From contig OY856186.1 in NCBI GenBank assembly GCA_963693315.1, positions 459,233,360 to 459,297,359 of the forward strand: a stretch of 64,000 bases of DNA, read 5' to 3'. The position numbers were made by a program, and so were the translations under genes. The first letter of the stretch is position 1; the number at the start of each line of letters is the position of its first letter. The stretch comes from Diogma glabrata. Lineage: Eukaryota; Arthropoda; Insecta; Diptera; Cylindrotomidae. A model generated the notes under the pieces. The model was not told the origin of the DNA and ran no database searches. It saw only the letters and a program-made list of their open reading frames with translations. Shown here one piece after another: positions 35,217 through 46,138 of this stretch.

Positions 35217-35918
35217 GGCATTATCCTAGTTTATCCCCCCAAATAGATTTGCGTTTTTTTTTCAGATAAATAGAAAGATTAGGTCCTCTGCATCCTAATT
35301 ATGAAAAAAAAAATTTGCGGAAATGAGGGGGTCAAAAGTTATAAAGGATCAAACTTTCAATTTTACCTTGGTCCCCCCTTTGGTTTTTTAGAATTTGAAT
35401 TCAATTTTTAAAATTTTTTTTTGACTCAATTCTGCGATCTTGCACAATTTCGATCAAAGATAGCACCGACCCCCCCCCCCCAACGCGACCCACCCCACGC
35501 GCCCCACCCTCACGCGTCCGCGGCGCAGGGGACGCGGAAAACGCGGGGGGAGGACGCGGGGGCGCGACGCGCGAGGGGGGGAGGGTCGGTGCTATCTCTG
35601 ATCGAAATTGTGCAAGATTGCAGAATTGAGTCAAAAAAAATCTAAAAATTGAATTCAAAGTCTAAAAAACCAAAGGGGGGACCAAGGTAAAATTGAAAGT
35701 TTGATCCTTTATAACTTTTGATAAATAAAAATAAAAAAAAAAAGAAAAAAAACCAAAGGGGGGACCAAGGTAAAATTGAAAGTTTGATCCTTTATAACTT
35801 TTGACCACCTCATTTCCGCAAATTTTTTTTTTCATAATTAGGATGCAGAGGACCTAATCTTTATATTTATCTGAAAAAAAACGCAAATCTATTTGGGGGG
35901 ATAAACTAGGATTGTACC
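35217..35918. mobile_element. 702-bp foldback element with a GC-rich core
   Basis: It is flanked by the 8-bp duplication AAATTTGA (35209-35216 and 35919-35926). The ends read GGcattATCCTAGTTTATCC and nearly the exact complement. The arms are about 250 bp and converge on a core at about 35468-35590 that is almost pure G+C and rich in CG, in DNA that is otherwise strongly AT-rich. In the right arm a segment of about 50 bp (ccaaaggggggaccaagg...) is duplicated (35669-35720 and 35752-35803). Two short opposing frames across the core only reflect the palindrome. No protein coding is supported. Confidence 0.85.
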
Positions 35919-36129
35919 AAATTTGAAAATAGAATGACATACAAATTACAATGATACAATGATAATAAAAATAACGAAAAGCAAAAATAAAAATAAATCC
36001 ATGAAATAAGTTCCTTTCTAAATAGTTTGTGTATTTTGTGTATTAGGATTTTAAACTTTGTATTGCTATATGGTATAGTATGTTTTCCTTAATTGTTAAT
36101 TTGTCATTGCAAAACAAAAAAAAATCAAA

Positions 36130-36457
36130 TTGTCTTGCAAAACATGCAAAAAGTTTTACATAGGCCAGACCGGAAGGCCCCTCATTAAAAGGTACAAGGA
36201 ACATTTACCATCTACAATATGATACTGGAATTTCTAATTACGCACGACATTTAGTTGATGAAAATCATGAATTTTCACACTTCGAAAATGATATCCATTT
36301 ATTGCACAAATGATCCAAAGGAAAACTTATGGACGTATACGAAGAATTTGAAATATACAAAGGATACAAAGGCAATAATGAATCATTATTAAATAACAAA
36401 TTAACAATTAAGGAAAACATACTATACCATACAGCAATACAAAGTTTAAAATCCTAA
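36130..36457 (+). pseudogene. GIY-YIG endonuclease C-terminus of a Penelope-like element
   Basis: The translation shows KTCKKFYIGQTGRPLIKRYKEHL, the GIY-YIG core as found in Penelope-like elements (Y-I-G-Q-T-x-R, then R..EH). A frame change follows near 36215, then SNYARHLVDENHEF (the conserved H), HLLHK, a stop codon, SKGKLMDVYEEFEIYKG (conserved E) and LLNNKLT. It ends at TAA 36455-36457, exactly where the MITE inserted. In the live element this domain would cut target DNA for retrotransposition. Only about 110 codons remain and the RT is missing. Confidence 0.83.
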
Positions 36458-36901
36458 AGGTCATTCTCCATTAGTCTTTTTTTCTCGTCTTTTTTATTTT
36501 GTGAAATAGAAGATATGAAAATCATATAAGTGCGAAAGGAAAAACGATGAAGACTTTTTATTTATTCCATGTCTTTTTTTACTTTCCATGACTTTTTTAA
36601 AAAAAAAAGTAATATACTATAAAAAAGTGTTCTACTATAAAAAAAAGTCTATAGAGCAAGACTTTTTTTGGAAAAAGACGACTTTTGCACTGTAAAAATA
36701 TATTTAAAATTATAAAAATATATAATAAAATTAGATGTTTATTAAAAATAATGGTGAAATGTCGCAATTCCAATCCTATAAAATATTTTTTCCATGAAAA
36801 AGTGTGATATTCGTCTTACTCTCTCTTTAGAAAATTAATCATGGTTTCCCATTCTATTTTGGCTAGAAAAAAAGATGAAAAAGACTAATGGAGAGTCAGC
36901 T
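36458..36901. mobile_element. 444-bp PIF/Harbinger-like MITE
   Basis: The termini share CTCCATTAGTCTTTTT in inverted orientation (left AGGTCATTCTCC..., right ...GGAGAGTCAGCT), and TAA is duplicated on both sides (36455-36457 and 36902-36904). The uninterrupted left arm of the Penelope relic shows the empty site with a single TAA. 3-bp TAA/TTA duplications are typical of PIF/Harbinger. Confidence 0.82.
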
Positions 36902-37075
36902 TAATACACAAAATACACAAGCTATTTAGAAATTACTTTATTTTATTTTTACTTTTCGTTTTTTTTATTATCATTGTATCATTGTAATTTGTATGTCATT
37001 CTATTGATATTGTTTTTGCACTTTATATTAAATATAGTAATTTAACATAAGTCGTTTTCAAATTTTGATTAAATA

Positions 37076-37106
37076 CTGATGATGATAATCAAGATATTAT
37101 CGAAAC
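37076..37106 (+). ncRNA. hammerhead-ribozyme-like core, right arm
   Basis: CTGATGA (37076-37082), a stem-loop (gataat...attatc), then GAAAC (37102-37106). It is the mirror of the left-arm motif at 35168-35198. Hammerhead motifs are known from Penelope-like elements. I could not confirm the third strand that carries the cleavage site. Confidence 0.55.
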
Positions 37107-37769
37107 ATGTTTAAATAAATAATTTTCAACAATTATTTTACTTTACATGACGGTTGTTATTATTAATAAAAATTTTATTAATAAAACATAAATAAAAATA
37201 AAATAGTTTTACCACTATATTTGTTATTTAAAAATTAGCAAGAACATTTTTCCGCAAACTGGAAGTTGGGATGCAGAGAGCAACAGGAAATCTTTCGAAA
37301 TGTTTTTATACCCAGTTTCAATATCATTTTAGGTTATTACGGGTTTTAAATTAATGTTAAATAAAGTCTACGAGGATATGAGGCGCGTTTGTTTTGACAA
37401 AGATAGCTAAAATTTCTGAAAAATTAACAAAAAAAGTATACAATTTTGTCAGTTTTTTTCATAAAATCCATTTAAATCTAACGCTCTCTCTTATTGTCAA
37501 TAAAAAACAAAATTTAAAAGAATCATCAACACCCAAAATGTCAATAGGCCAAACGACTTGGCAATTTGAATAAAAAGAAAAGTTGAAAACCCGACGAAGG
37601 GGACGATACCTAATCTTCATTGTGAGTCATGCGAAATGAATGAATTTTTAAGAATTATTAGAGCGATCGGGTTGGTAATGGTTGATTTATAATTATAATT
37701 GAAATTTATTTCAGGGTAAGTATTGAGTATAATTTACACTGCTTGCTGTTGGCAGTTGGCGTAAGTATT

Positions 37770-38032
37770 CAAATAACATTATGTATACTTGTTACTTTAC
37801 GCAGAATAACTTAAAAATTAATTGATAAAAAAACACAAGGTTGATTTTTAGATACTCTATTTATATTTCGGTTCGTTAGACCATCTTCAGGAGTAGTTCA
37901 GGAGGAGACACTCCTGAAGATGGTCTAACAAACCGAAATATATATATATATAGAGTATCTAAAAATCAACCTTGTGTTTTTTCTTAATTAAGTTATTCTG
38001 CGTAAAGTAACAAGTGCTATATACATAATGTT
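37770..38032. mobile_element. 263-bp foldback with 9-bp duplication and hammerhead-like boxes
   Basis: It is flanked by GTAAGTATT (37761-37769 and 38033-38041). The arms are about 120 bp and nearly perfect (cctgaagatggtctaac... and its complement), around a centre of about 25 bp. Each arm carries CTGAAGA, a short GGT/ACC stem, then GAAA. This resembles a hammerhead core with one changed box (CTGAAGA for CTGATGA). Probably the paired ends of another Penelope-like family. Confidence 0.72.
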
Positions 38033-38269
38033 GTAAGTATTGAGGGGAAAATCCCGAATAGGTCGGGCTTCATCTTAACATCCCGGAGAAAATCTTCACA
38101 AATAGAAATCAGAAAAAGAATATGAAACCCAGCAAACCAAAACCAAAATTTACCTTGACCGTTCCTGTTGCTCTCCAGAGTTTAGAAACGGAATAGAATG
38201 GATATAATTGACCTGAAAGAAATTAGACAGCCAATAATCGGAAACAAGATCTAGATATTCACTCTCTAT

Positions 38270-38790
38270 ACTGTAGTGATCATTCTGCTCGAAGAGAATT
38301 TGGTACTGGTTTTCTTGTGTGTGCACAGATGAAAGGATCTTCTATCTACGGCTACGCGGAACATGCACAATATTTCTTTAAATACCCTAAAAAGTAAGAC
38401 CGTCGACAAGGACAATTACTAGCACAAAAACAGACTTTATTATGGTTCTTCGCGACTTAATGAGCATGATGGTCGAAATTTTGTTCTTATGGAATTTGCC
38501 GTGGGACCCATTTGATTTCCAATAAGTACGGCGAGAGGTTGGATTAATAAAGAATATGATCGACTGAGGTTGCATTATGAAATAATTTGCGAATCGTCAG
38601 TATGTATATTTCTCTGGATCGATCGAGGTATATTTGGGTTTCATCAGAGGAAACACTCAAAATCAAATTGATCACGTGTTTGTAACATCAAGTTTCTTAT
38701 GGACCGTCCTGGCTGGCAATAAGTTTAAATTTGCCAAACCCAGGCATTATAACGCAAGTTAGAAGTACTAATGGTGGACGTTTTTCGATA
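38270..38790 (+). pseudogene. RTE-type endonuclease relic
   Basis: Short conserved islands in two frames: EFGTGFLV (38296-38319), ISNKYGERL-like sequence near 38515-38545, and GNTQNQIDHVFV (38649-38684). These correspond in order to the FGTGF, N.NG.RL and SPDG.T.NQIDHVL motifs of RTE/BovB-type apurinic endonucleases. Many stops and frame changes lie between them. No RT is recognised downstream. Confidence 0.55.
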
Positions 38791-39197
38791 AGATTTGTTT
38801 TTGGAAAACTGCAGTTTACAGTATACCTGTCTATCGACTGTAGGCTGTCAATGGAAATCCTTATTTACTAATGTCACTATGCAAAATGACAATACATGTC
38901 TCTCAATGCTTTGTCCGAGTGGAGATCGAGATATCAAAGTTTTTTAAAGTCGACTCTGGTATTAGATTTCTTCTACTACTTGCATGCAAAATCTACTAGC
39001 CTAGCAATGTGTGTGGTTAAAAGATAGAACTGACTTACAACAACTATCAATAAACTCAGCACAGATAATCTTGTACTCTGCTCTGATGATGTCATCCACG
39101 GCCAAAGTGACGCTGTAATGAGAGTTACACAAATCGGTTGCTATTATTGTTATTCATAGCGCTCTTGCGGATGACTATGGTAAATATTCTAGGGTAG

Positions 39198-39558
39198 CAC
39201 ACCGATTACTGAAGTAGTGTCACATCAGGTGACATGACTATAATCATGTCACGTCGCTTAAAAATTGGTATTATTGAAGTCGATAAAACCGGTCACGACT
39301 TAAACCAAAAATTCTGGAACGAAAAAACTCCAAAACTAAAAAAAAATTACATCTTACGTTTTTCAATTTCACAAAAACAAAGACGTTTGACAAAATAATT
39401 GTCACATGAAAAACCGAGGTGACTAAAATGTCATTTAAAGTGTCATCTGTCGTATAAAATGACTTAAGGCGTAAAAAACGACTTCAACAATACGAAAATT
39501 GATGCGATGTGACTTCAGTCATTTAAAGTGACATGACTTGCCTTCGGTAATCGGGGTG
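39198..39558. mobile_element. ~360-bp MITE-like element with GTGACATGAC repeats
   Basis: CACACCGATTACTGAAG at the left and CTTCGGTAATCGGGGTG at the right form imperfect inverted termini, with TA at each side. The inside has repeated gtgacatgac/gtcatttaaag motifs and no frame. It could be a Tc1/mariner-type MITE; the single-base offset at the left end leaves this open. Confidence 0.6.
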
Positions 39559-40257
39559 TAGATATCTTGGCAAAGCATACATGCCTTCATGGAGGAAAAA
39601 CACCATAAAAGTGAAAAAGTTCAATTACTCCATATAAACGTTTGTTCTATTAAAATGCCTATAACGTTACACTCCGAGCGGTTAATTTTGAAAATTTAAA
39701 AAATTACTTTTCAAATATCATTTCGAGATGAATAATAAATGCCTAACCTCAAAAAATTGCGTAAACAAATTATTTATTTATTTATTTATTTTATTTATTA
39801 ACAATATACATAAAGGCCATACTATTATTAATCAAATTTAAATTGGATGTATCAATTTTTTTAACTCACCTAATAGAAATTATGGTTATGTTATTAAAAG
39901 ATTAACTATATCAATTAATTACTATAAGACTATTTTTTTAAGTTATTGATAAAATACGAAAAGATTTTTTTTTATTTTGACATTCGCTTATTTATCCTAC
40001 CTAGCACAAGTGACATCTACTAAAATACAAGTTTCAACCTCTAAATATTTTCAAATTGGAAGATCGATTAATTTTCAGTTGAATAAATTTCTACCCAATA
40101 TAAATTTCGATAGAATTTCTGAATTTGTATTATTTATTTTTGAACTAAAAAACTCAGTAAAACTTTTAAAATTACATACGTAAATCGTTACTTTTTTTAT
40201 TGTATATTATACATATTCTTCATTCATATACTGAGATACATACTTTAAATTTTTTGC
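39559..40257. other. 3' flank of TRAPPC8
   Basis: AT-rich. On the minus strand an AATAAA (40201-40196 region) lies about 57 nt after the TRAPPC8 stop and is a plausible poly(A) signal. The open frame at 39977-40183 has no recognisable features. Confidence 0.55.
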
Positions 40258-43200
40258 TTAACATCCTTTTAGTTGAATTTCTTGAAATTCGTTTATAAGA
40301 CCATCATCTTCTAAGAAACATCTACGTGCAACTGATACGTTATTAACAGCCCAATCATTATCAATATCTTTATCATCTTTTGGTAGCTTTGTTTTATAAT
40401 CATAAATGCTTAATAATTCTTCATTATGACCAAATGATATTTGTTGTGTAATACGTTCATTTGTTAATGTTGAATAAATCGTTTCATATAAATGCCTTAA
40501 TTGAATAAAATGTTGCCCATACGTAAAACGTAAAAAGGCTCCATTTTCATATAAAAATCCTTTCCATGTTACACATATTGTCATATGTTTATCAACATTT
40601 GTTATTATATTATTGAATTCTTCGCTATTTACTATTTGTCCAAAAACATTTACGAATTTAGTTTCATTTTTGAGTAGGAAATTTCCTAAATAAGAAAATG
40701 GCGGTAAATATTGTTCTTTGTTCTCGCATGTTTGAATTTGAAAGTTTGAAAGACGGTTTTTTATAAACTCTGACGCATTTTGTGCTGCCGTTTCTTCCTT
40801 ATCGATGATCGGAAAACGTAAACTTAATGATTCATTTGATTTTAAACCAGAATTTTCAGAAAAGATACAAAAATATCCCGGGCTATTCATATCTAAAAAC
40901 AAAAGAACAATTAAAATTCTTAATATTCATAAAATAATATATACTTACAAACAGCTTTTTTATTTGAGTTAACACTAAATTCACTACAGTACAACTGTAT
41001 ATCATTTAACATAATTTCTGTAGTATATGCATGGTGAGCTTGATTTGAATTTTTTATGTTTAAATCGATTCCAAGCTCATTTATTTCAAGATTGCTAATA
41101 TTACAATTTGCTTCTAAGCTAATGGACTCGTTAATATTGAAATTCCAAACGTGTCGGATTAATCGATGACTAAAATGATTGTAATTATAAAGCAAACTTT
41201 AAAGCTTTATAAGCGAAAATTATTACTTACGTTAGTTTAGGATAGTTGTTTGACATACTATAATAAATTAAAATATTTATCTCCGCTGGACCTTTTTTGT
41301 TTGGAGCTTGAAGCCAAATTGTAGTACTTTTTACATCATTTGGATTTAGTTTGCAATTATCACTGAATAATTTCATTACATGCTGACGTCTAGCTTCTTT
41401 ATCCCTACTAAATGTTTCATTTGTAAGGTTTCTGAAATCTGAAGGACAACGATAATCAAATAATAAAATGGTTCCCAAACCAACTCACCTTTCAGAATCG
41501 ACAATGGTAGCTCATTATCTTCTGGATTGATTAAAACCCATCGTGGTTCATCAGTTGCTATATAAATATCTCCTAGCACGTCTGCACCATTGTTCATTAA
41601 AAACATATTTACGGGAATGATTTCACCAGCTAATACTTCACGTGGAGTAACTGAAAATTGGATCTGCAAAGACGGCGCCGGTGGTAAAACTAAAATTTCT
41701 AACTTTTTGTCATAGTCCTGTTTCTTCTCCATCTGCAATAAATTTGTGAAAGACGTATTTTCTTTAATTTTTATTGTAACTTTCTCAAATAAAATCTGCC
41801 CTAATAAAGATATTGTATCGTTCATTGCTGATATCTTTCCAATTAATCCGATAACTTTAAGAACCCCGGTTAATTTTGGTGTCAATTCGAAAACAATTGT
41901 TTTCTGTTCCTGACCATTTATTTGAACGGAATTAATTGAAGTAGATGAAACGATACTGTCATAATATTCAATATCTTCAAATTTCAAAACCGACTTTTTA
42001 TATAAATCTCGATTTGTCATTGAATTGCCGTCATCAGTCAAAAACGTCCATAGTAAATTTATATCTTCAAACACAATTTGAGGTTTAATAGTATTTTCTA
42101 TTGTTAAACTTATTTTGATTGGTTCACCATAAATTGAAATCGGTTGCGGTTCATTGTGAGCATAATCATTTGTGAACAATGATCTGGATGGTTTAAACAT
42201 CATTATTGGTTTGGTTGATGCTATGTTAACTACCATTTCTTCCAGTTTATCCCATTTTAATTTATCATCACAATTTGTCTGCAATACAAAGAAACTCATT
42301 AAATTTGTAGACATTAAATACGATAAATAAATCTCTTACATTTATACTAATATTAGTAGCTGAAACGTAATTTGGATCAACAACCGGTGAACGAGATGTG
42401 ACCAACACTTTTGTTAAATTTTGATCAACTGTAGGTAGAGCAATGTTTGGAATATCTGTACTATCATTTTGATGGATCGCTTTTTGTGTCGCAATATATT
42501 CTCGTAGGAATGCGTATTGTTGTTTTGAATCCTGCAAACTTGATGGCCGTAGTAAATGTGCCAGGGATTGACTGGCTTCATCTAGTTTCTTCAATGTAAC
42601 TGCTTGTTTTCCAATTGTATATTGAATATGATCTTCAGCTAAACTCCAACTACGACCTTCGAAAATTTGATAAGCTTGTTTGTAACAACGGAAAGCATGC
42701 TTTCGTTGTCCTGATTTAGAATATCGATGTCCAGCTAAAACTGAATGAAAAGAATATTTGCGAAATAGTGGAGGTTCTGAATATAAGAAGCAATACGAAG
42801 CTTGTTCAAGAAGTATTGCTGACCGTAGATCAGAATCTTCACTTGTCATTCGTATAAGTTGTTTTGCAGCTTCTCCATATTGTTTAGCGTATTTTAAACA
42901 CTCTACACTCAAAAGTGTAGCCCGGGTTGCAAACTGCGGTAGTCTAGAAATATTATTCAATTTTATTTGTTGCTATAATATAATTAGTTATATTTACTTG
43001 CAACTTTGGAGATAGGTAACAATTGCTTCTTCCATATAATCGTAAGTTTTTTTGCTGGATGTACCTAACATAAAAGCAGAAAGTGCTGCCATTTCTAATG
43101 CACCAGCATAGTATTGCCATGCTGAATCAGCATTAAAATCACGCTTAGCTTGGTGATACGATTGAAATGCTAAATTATAATTTCCAAACATAAAATATAA

Positions 43201-44685
43201 ATCACCTAATTTTCTTATTTGCAATTCCGTAGATTCATTTGTGTACACAACAGCATTTTGTTGTGTATTCATACCGGGTTTGTTTGTAACAAACCATCGC
43301 TTTGTTGCAGAAAATAGAGAACGCGAAACTCCCTTTTTATTTGTTATTGACTCAGTTAGTTGTCCTACTAGTTTTTCAGCAAAAGGTATTAATGCGCGTA
43401 CGGTGAAATCTTGAACAAAATGTTTTATATTTTCAATATCGTTTGAAGTCAACCACATACCATGTGGCATATCAAGTTCTAACATTTCTGTATTCCACAC
43501 ATTTGGATTCATTGGATGAATTGTTAAACTATCGGTACTAGTTGACATATTCGAATTCTAAAACAAAATAAAATTGTGTTCGATAAAGGATTAAACTAAG
43601 AGTTTCGAGAACATACCAGGGCATCACTTCCAGTTTCCTGAACAGGACTCAACGGGTGCATAATCTCTCCACCTATCGACGTTGCAACAAAAGGAGCAGT
43701 TGTTTCTGACGGTGGTGTTTCTAGTGAGCTCATTTGTACAGATGTTGGCATAGACGTCACACTACTTATATCTTGTGGTGTTTTTGGAGCACTGTCTTGA
43801 TCTGCAGTTGAATCAACTGTTCTGTGATGACGTTTTAAATAACGAACCCAAACATCGGTAGCGTCCGTGATATATTCCGGAGATGAATTCAACTGAATCA
43901 AAAAACATCTATGCTCTCCAAATGCCATTTTAATGGATTCAAATCCACTTTGTGCCCTGAAAAGTAAAAAAAATGGTATAATGGAAAGAAAATAAAAAAT
44001 TCAGATTACTTTGAAATATCTCCTGTTGCAGCGTCGTGTAACATAACGTAACAAATCAATACATCGGTACTAAACCATTTCGGTAATTTTGGCGGCGTTA
44101 CATTTTGCATTATTTGTACTTTTTTGGTTAGTTGATTTGCCGTATCAAGTGCATTTGCTTCAGCGCTAGATATAACAATCATACAGCTCAAAAAATGTCG
44201 CGTAAATTCATGGTCGGAAGGAAATTGTACGGTTAAAAATGTTTCACGCCATTGCTCAAACCATAATTCTGATAATGGTTTTTCAAGTTTGATATTCTCA
44301 TAAATATTCATTTTAATTGTTTTTTCACATTGAGCGGATGCAACAGATTCATTTAGCATTTTGCGTGCTAAATTTGGTTGAGGTGGTCTCCAAGCAACAT
44401 CACTTATATTTAAACGTAGTCCTTTAATCGAAACTGATGTCCCGGACACATCTCGAAAATGACCTAGAATAATATACAAATTTGACAACAATAGTAATCA
44501 TCTACGTTCATCAACTAACCATCTGATGATAATCGACTAAATGGTTGTAATAACTCTACAAACGTTAAATTGTTTTTTTGGCAAACATCATCAGCTAAAG
44601 GACTCGTTATTGCAGCAACCAATGGAGAAAACACATTTTGTATAATTTCTTTTGGTGTGAAACTATGCGTTGTTAAATGTATCAT
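40258..44685 (-). CDS. TRAPPC8: TRAPPC8 (Trs85 homologue), TRAPPIII complex subunit
   Basis: I read nine coding exons with consistent phases and GT/AG ends: 44685-44520, 44463-44010, 43956-43617, 43557-42998, 42943-42340, 42278-41489, 41438-41231, 41169-40949 and 40892-40258. The sum is 3978 nt, or 1325 residues plus stop, against about 1435 in human. Introns are 45-61 bp. Alignable islands with vertebrate TRAPPC8 include ELLQPFSRLSSD in exon 1, KGVSRSLFSATKRWF and ELQIRKLGDLYF in exon 4, and LIRMTSEDSDLRSAILLEQA and AGHRYSKSGQRKHAFRCY in exon 5. Known role of the family: TRAPPIII, which activates Rab1 in ER-Golgi traffic and autophagy. The C-terminal exons are less conserved; their frames continue cleanly to TAA at 40260-40258. 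Start: ATG 44685, in a short exon beginning with the conserved N-terminus. Confidence 0.93.
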
Positions 44686-44965
44686 AATATATGCAATTAT
44701 TTTTAGATCTGCAATTTTTAAATGGGTATGTAAATAGAAGTTGACGTTTGTAACGTCAAAATGTCAAATGCAAAAAATAATCAGTATTAAGCTAGCTACA
44801 ATTTAAAATCAATAAAAATAGTTACTGTGTAACCTTTGCTTGTTTATATTAATGATTTTTGACTATTTCATAAATTTTGACATTAAAGAAAATTCGCCGA
44901 AAATTCAATTAAAGTTGGCAAAAGTCATAGATTTTATTAAAACTTTGTAAATTTACACAATAAAA
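44686..44965. promoter_or_regulatory. shared 5' region of TRAPPC8 and Mtch (divergent)
   Basis: The two start codons, on opposite strands, are 280 bp apart, so both promoters must overlap or the region acts as a bidirectional promoter. No strong TATA box is visible in a fixed position. An acgtttgtaacgtcaaaatgtcaaa stretch of TGAC/GTCA-rich sequence lies near 44745-44770; its role is unknown. Confidence 0.6.
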
Positions 44966-46138
44966 ATGCCAGTAGTCGAAATACCATCAACTAACGAAGA
45001 TGAAGAAACTGTAGTTAATGAATGGGTACGGTATGGTATGCGGCTAGGGGTAAATGTTGCGTTACATCCCTTTGAATATGCCAAATCGTTGATCCAGGTT
45101 TGTGATGTTGTTTATTCTTACAAGGATTCTTCTTACAGTGTGTTTATTTATGTTTAGATGGGATACGAACCTATAGCTCCAAAACCGGGCAAATCATTAC
45201 TAGGATATCCAACTCTGGTTTTACCGAATGTGTTTACATATGGTAAGTCAACGGTAACTTAACAATTATGTAATTCTAATTAGATTTATTAGTAGCGTTA
45301 TCTTATCAATTAAAATTTAACTACACTTTCTCGTTACAGTTGGGTTTATTAAAAGAACAGACGGTTTTATCGGTTGCTTTCGTGGGGTTACTCCAAAATT
45401 ACTAGGAAATATAACCAGCTCATATGGCAGTGAAAAAGTGGCAGAAAGATTGGGTTTTGGTTCTATTTGTGAAGATCTCAAAGATGAATCAGATTTATCT
45501 GATGAAGAGTTATCCAACAGATTTAAAAAACAACTTAAAAAAGATGTAGTTCTACATATATCTGGCGTAATTATAAGTCATCCATTCCATGTGATTTCCT
45601 TAAGAATGATGGGAGAATTTATCGGCCACGAAGGAAAATACTTGTAAGTCTTAATTAATATTTGCGAAATAAATTGAAATTTAAACATTTTTTTTGTTTT
45701 AGAGGAGTATTTTCATCAGTTCGAGAAATTGTGAAACATGAAGGGATCAATGGATTTTTTTGTGGTTTGGTTCCTCGTTTGTTGTGTGATGTCTCTGTAT
45801 TAGTATTGGTATCAACTTCTTCATATTACTTCCATAAATATGTTGTCAAAGATATTGAAAGTCGGCAATATTTTACAAGTATTTCACAATTGGTGTTTTC
45901 GAGTATTTTGTATCCGCTTCATGTTGTTTCAACTTGCATGATTATATCAAGATCAGGATTAGCAGCTGGTAAGCCACCAAATATGCCCACATATGACGGC
46001 TTGTTGGATTGTTGGTCTCATTTGAGTTCAACAAATTCTTTGAAACGAGGAAATTCATTATTTTTCCGTTACTTTAAGCCCATCTCAAACGAGAGACAAG
46101 CAATGATTCATTTTTCAATGCCAAAAATTCAAAAATAA
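44966..46138 (+). CDS. Mtch: mitochondrial carrier homologue (MTCH1/MTCH2 family)
   Basis: Four coding exons with matching phases: 44966-45097, 45158-45242, 45340-45643 and 45703-46138, giving 957 nt or 318 residues (human MTCH2 has 303). The protein follows MTCH2 throughout: LHPFEYAKSLIQMGYEP near the N terminus, GRR/RTDGFIGCFRGVTPKLLG, ISHPFHVISLRMMGEFIGHE, FFCGLVPRLLCD, LAAGKPPNMPTYDGLLDCW, and the C-terminal RGNSLFFRY. Like other MTCH proteins it belongs to the SLC25 fold but lacks the classical carrier signature in full. Family members sit in the mitochondrial outer membrane and act in membrane-protein insertion and apoptosis. An acidic loop (EDLKDESDLSDEEL) is a local feature. Each intron is 60-97 bp. 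ATG 44966 begins the conserved exon. Confidence 0.92.

Larger units (their letters stand above)
35040..37245 (+). mobile_element. Penelope-like element relic with inverted arms
   Basis: The left portion (35042-35216 plus 35919-36115) is an inverted copy of the right portion (36400-36457 plus 36902-37235). Between them is a GIY-YIG endonuclease remnant. Inverted, incomplete flanking copies of this kind are typical of Penelope-like elements, as are hammerhead-type motifs, and both arms carry one. Two later insertions interrupt the arms: a foldback at 35217-35918 and a MITE at 36458-36901. Lining up the arms removes both insertions cleanly. The RT part is absent, so the copy is 5'-truncated. Confidence 0.82.

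Noticed and set aside
35401..35658. Two opposing 74-85-codon frames rich in Pro, Arg and Gly across the GC core
   Set aside because: Both follow from the palindromic, GC-biased sequence; they are near mirror images and show no domain.
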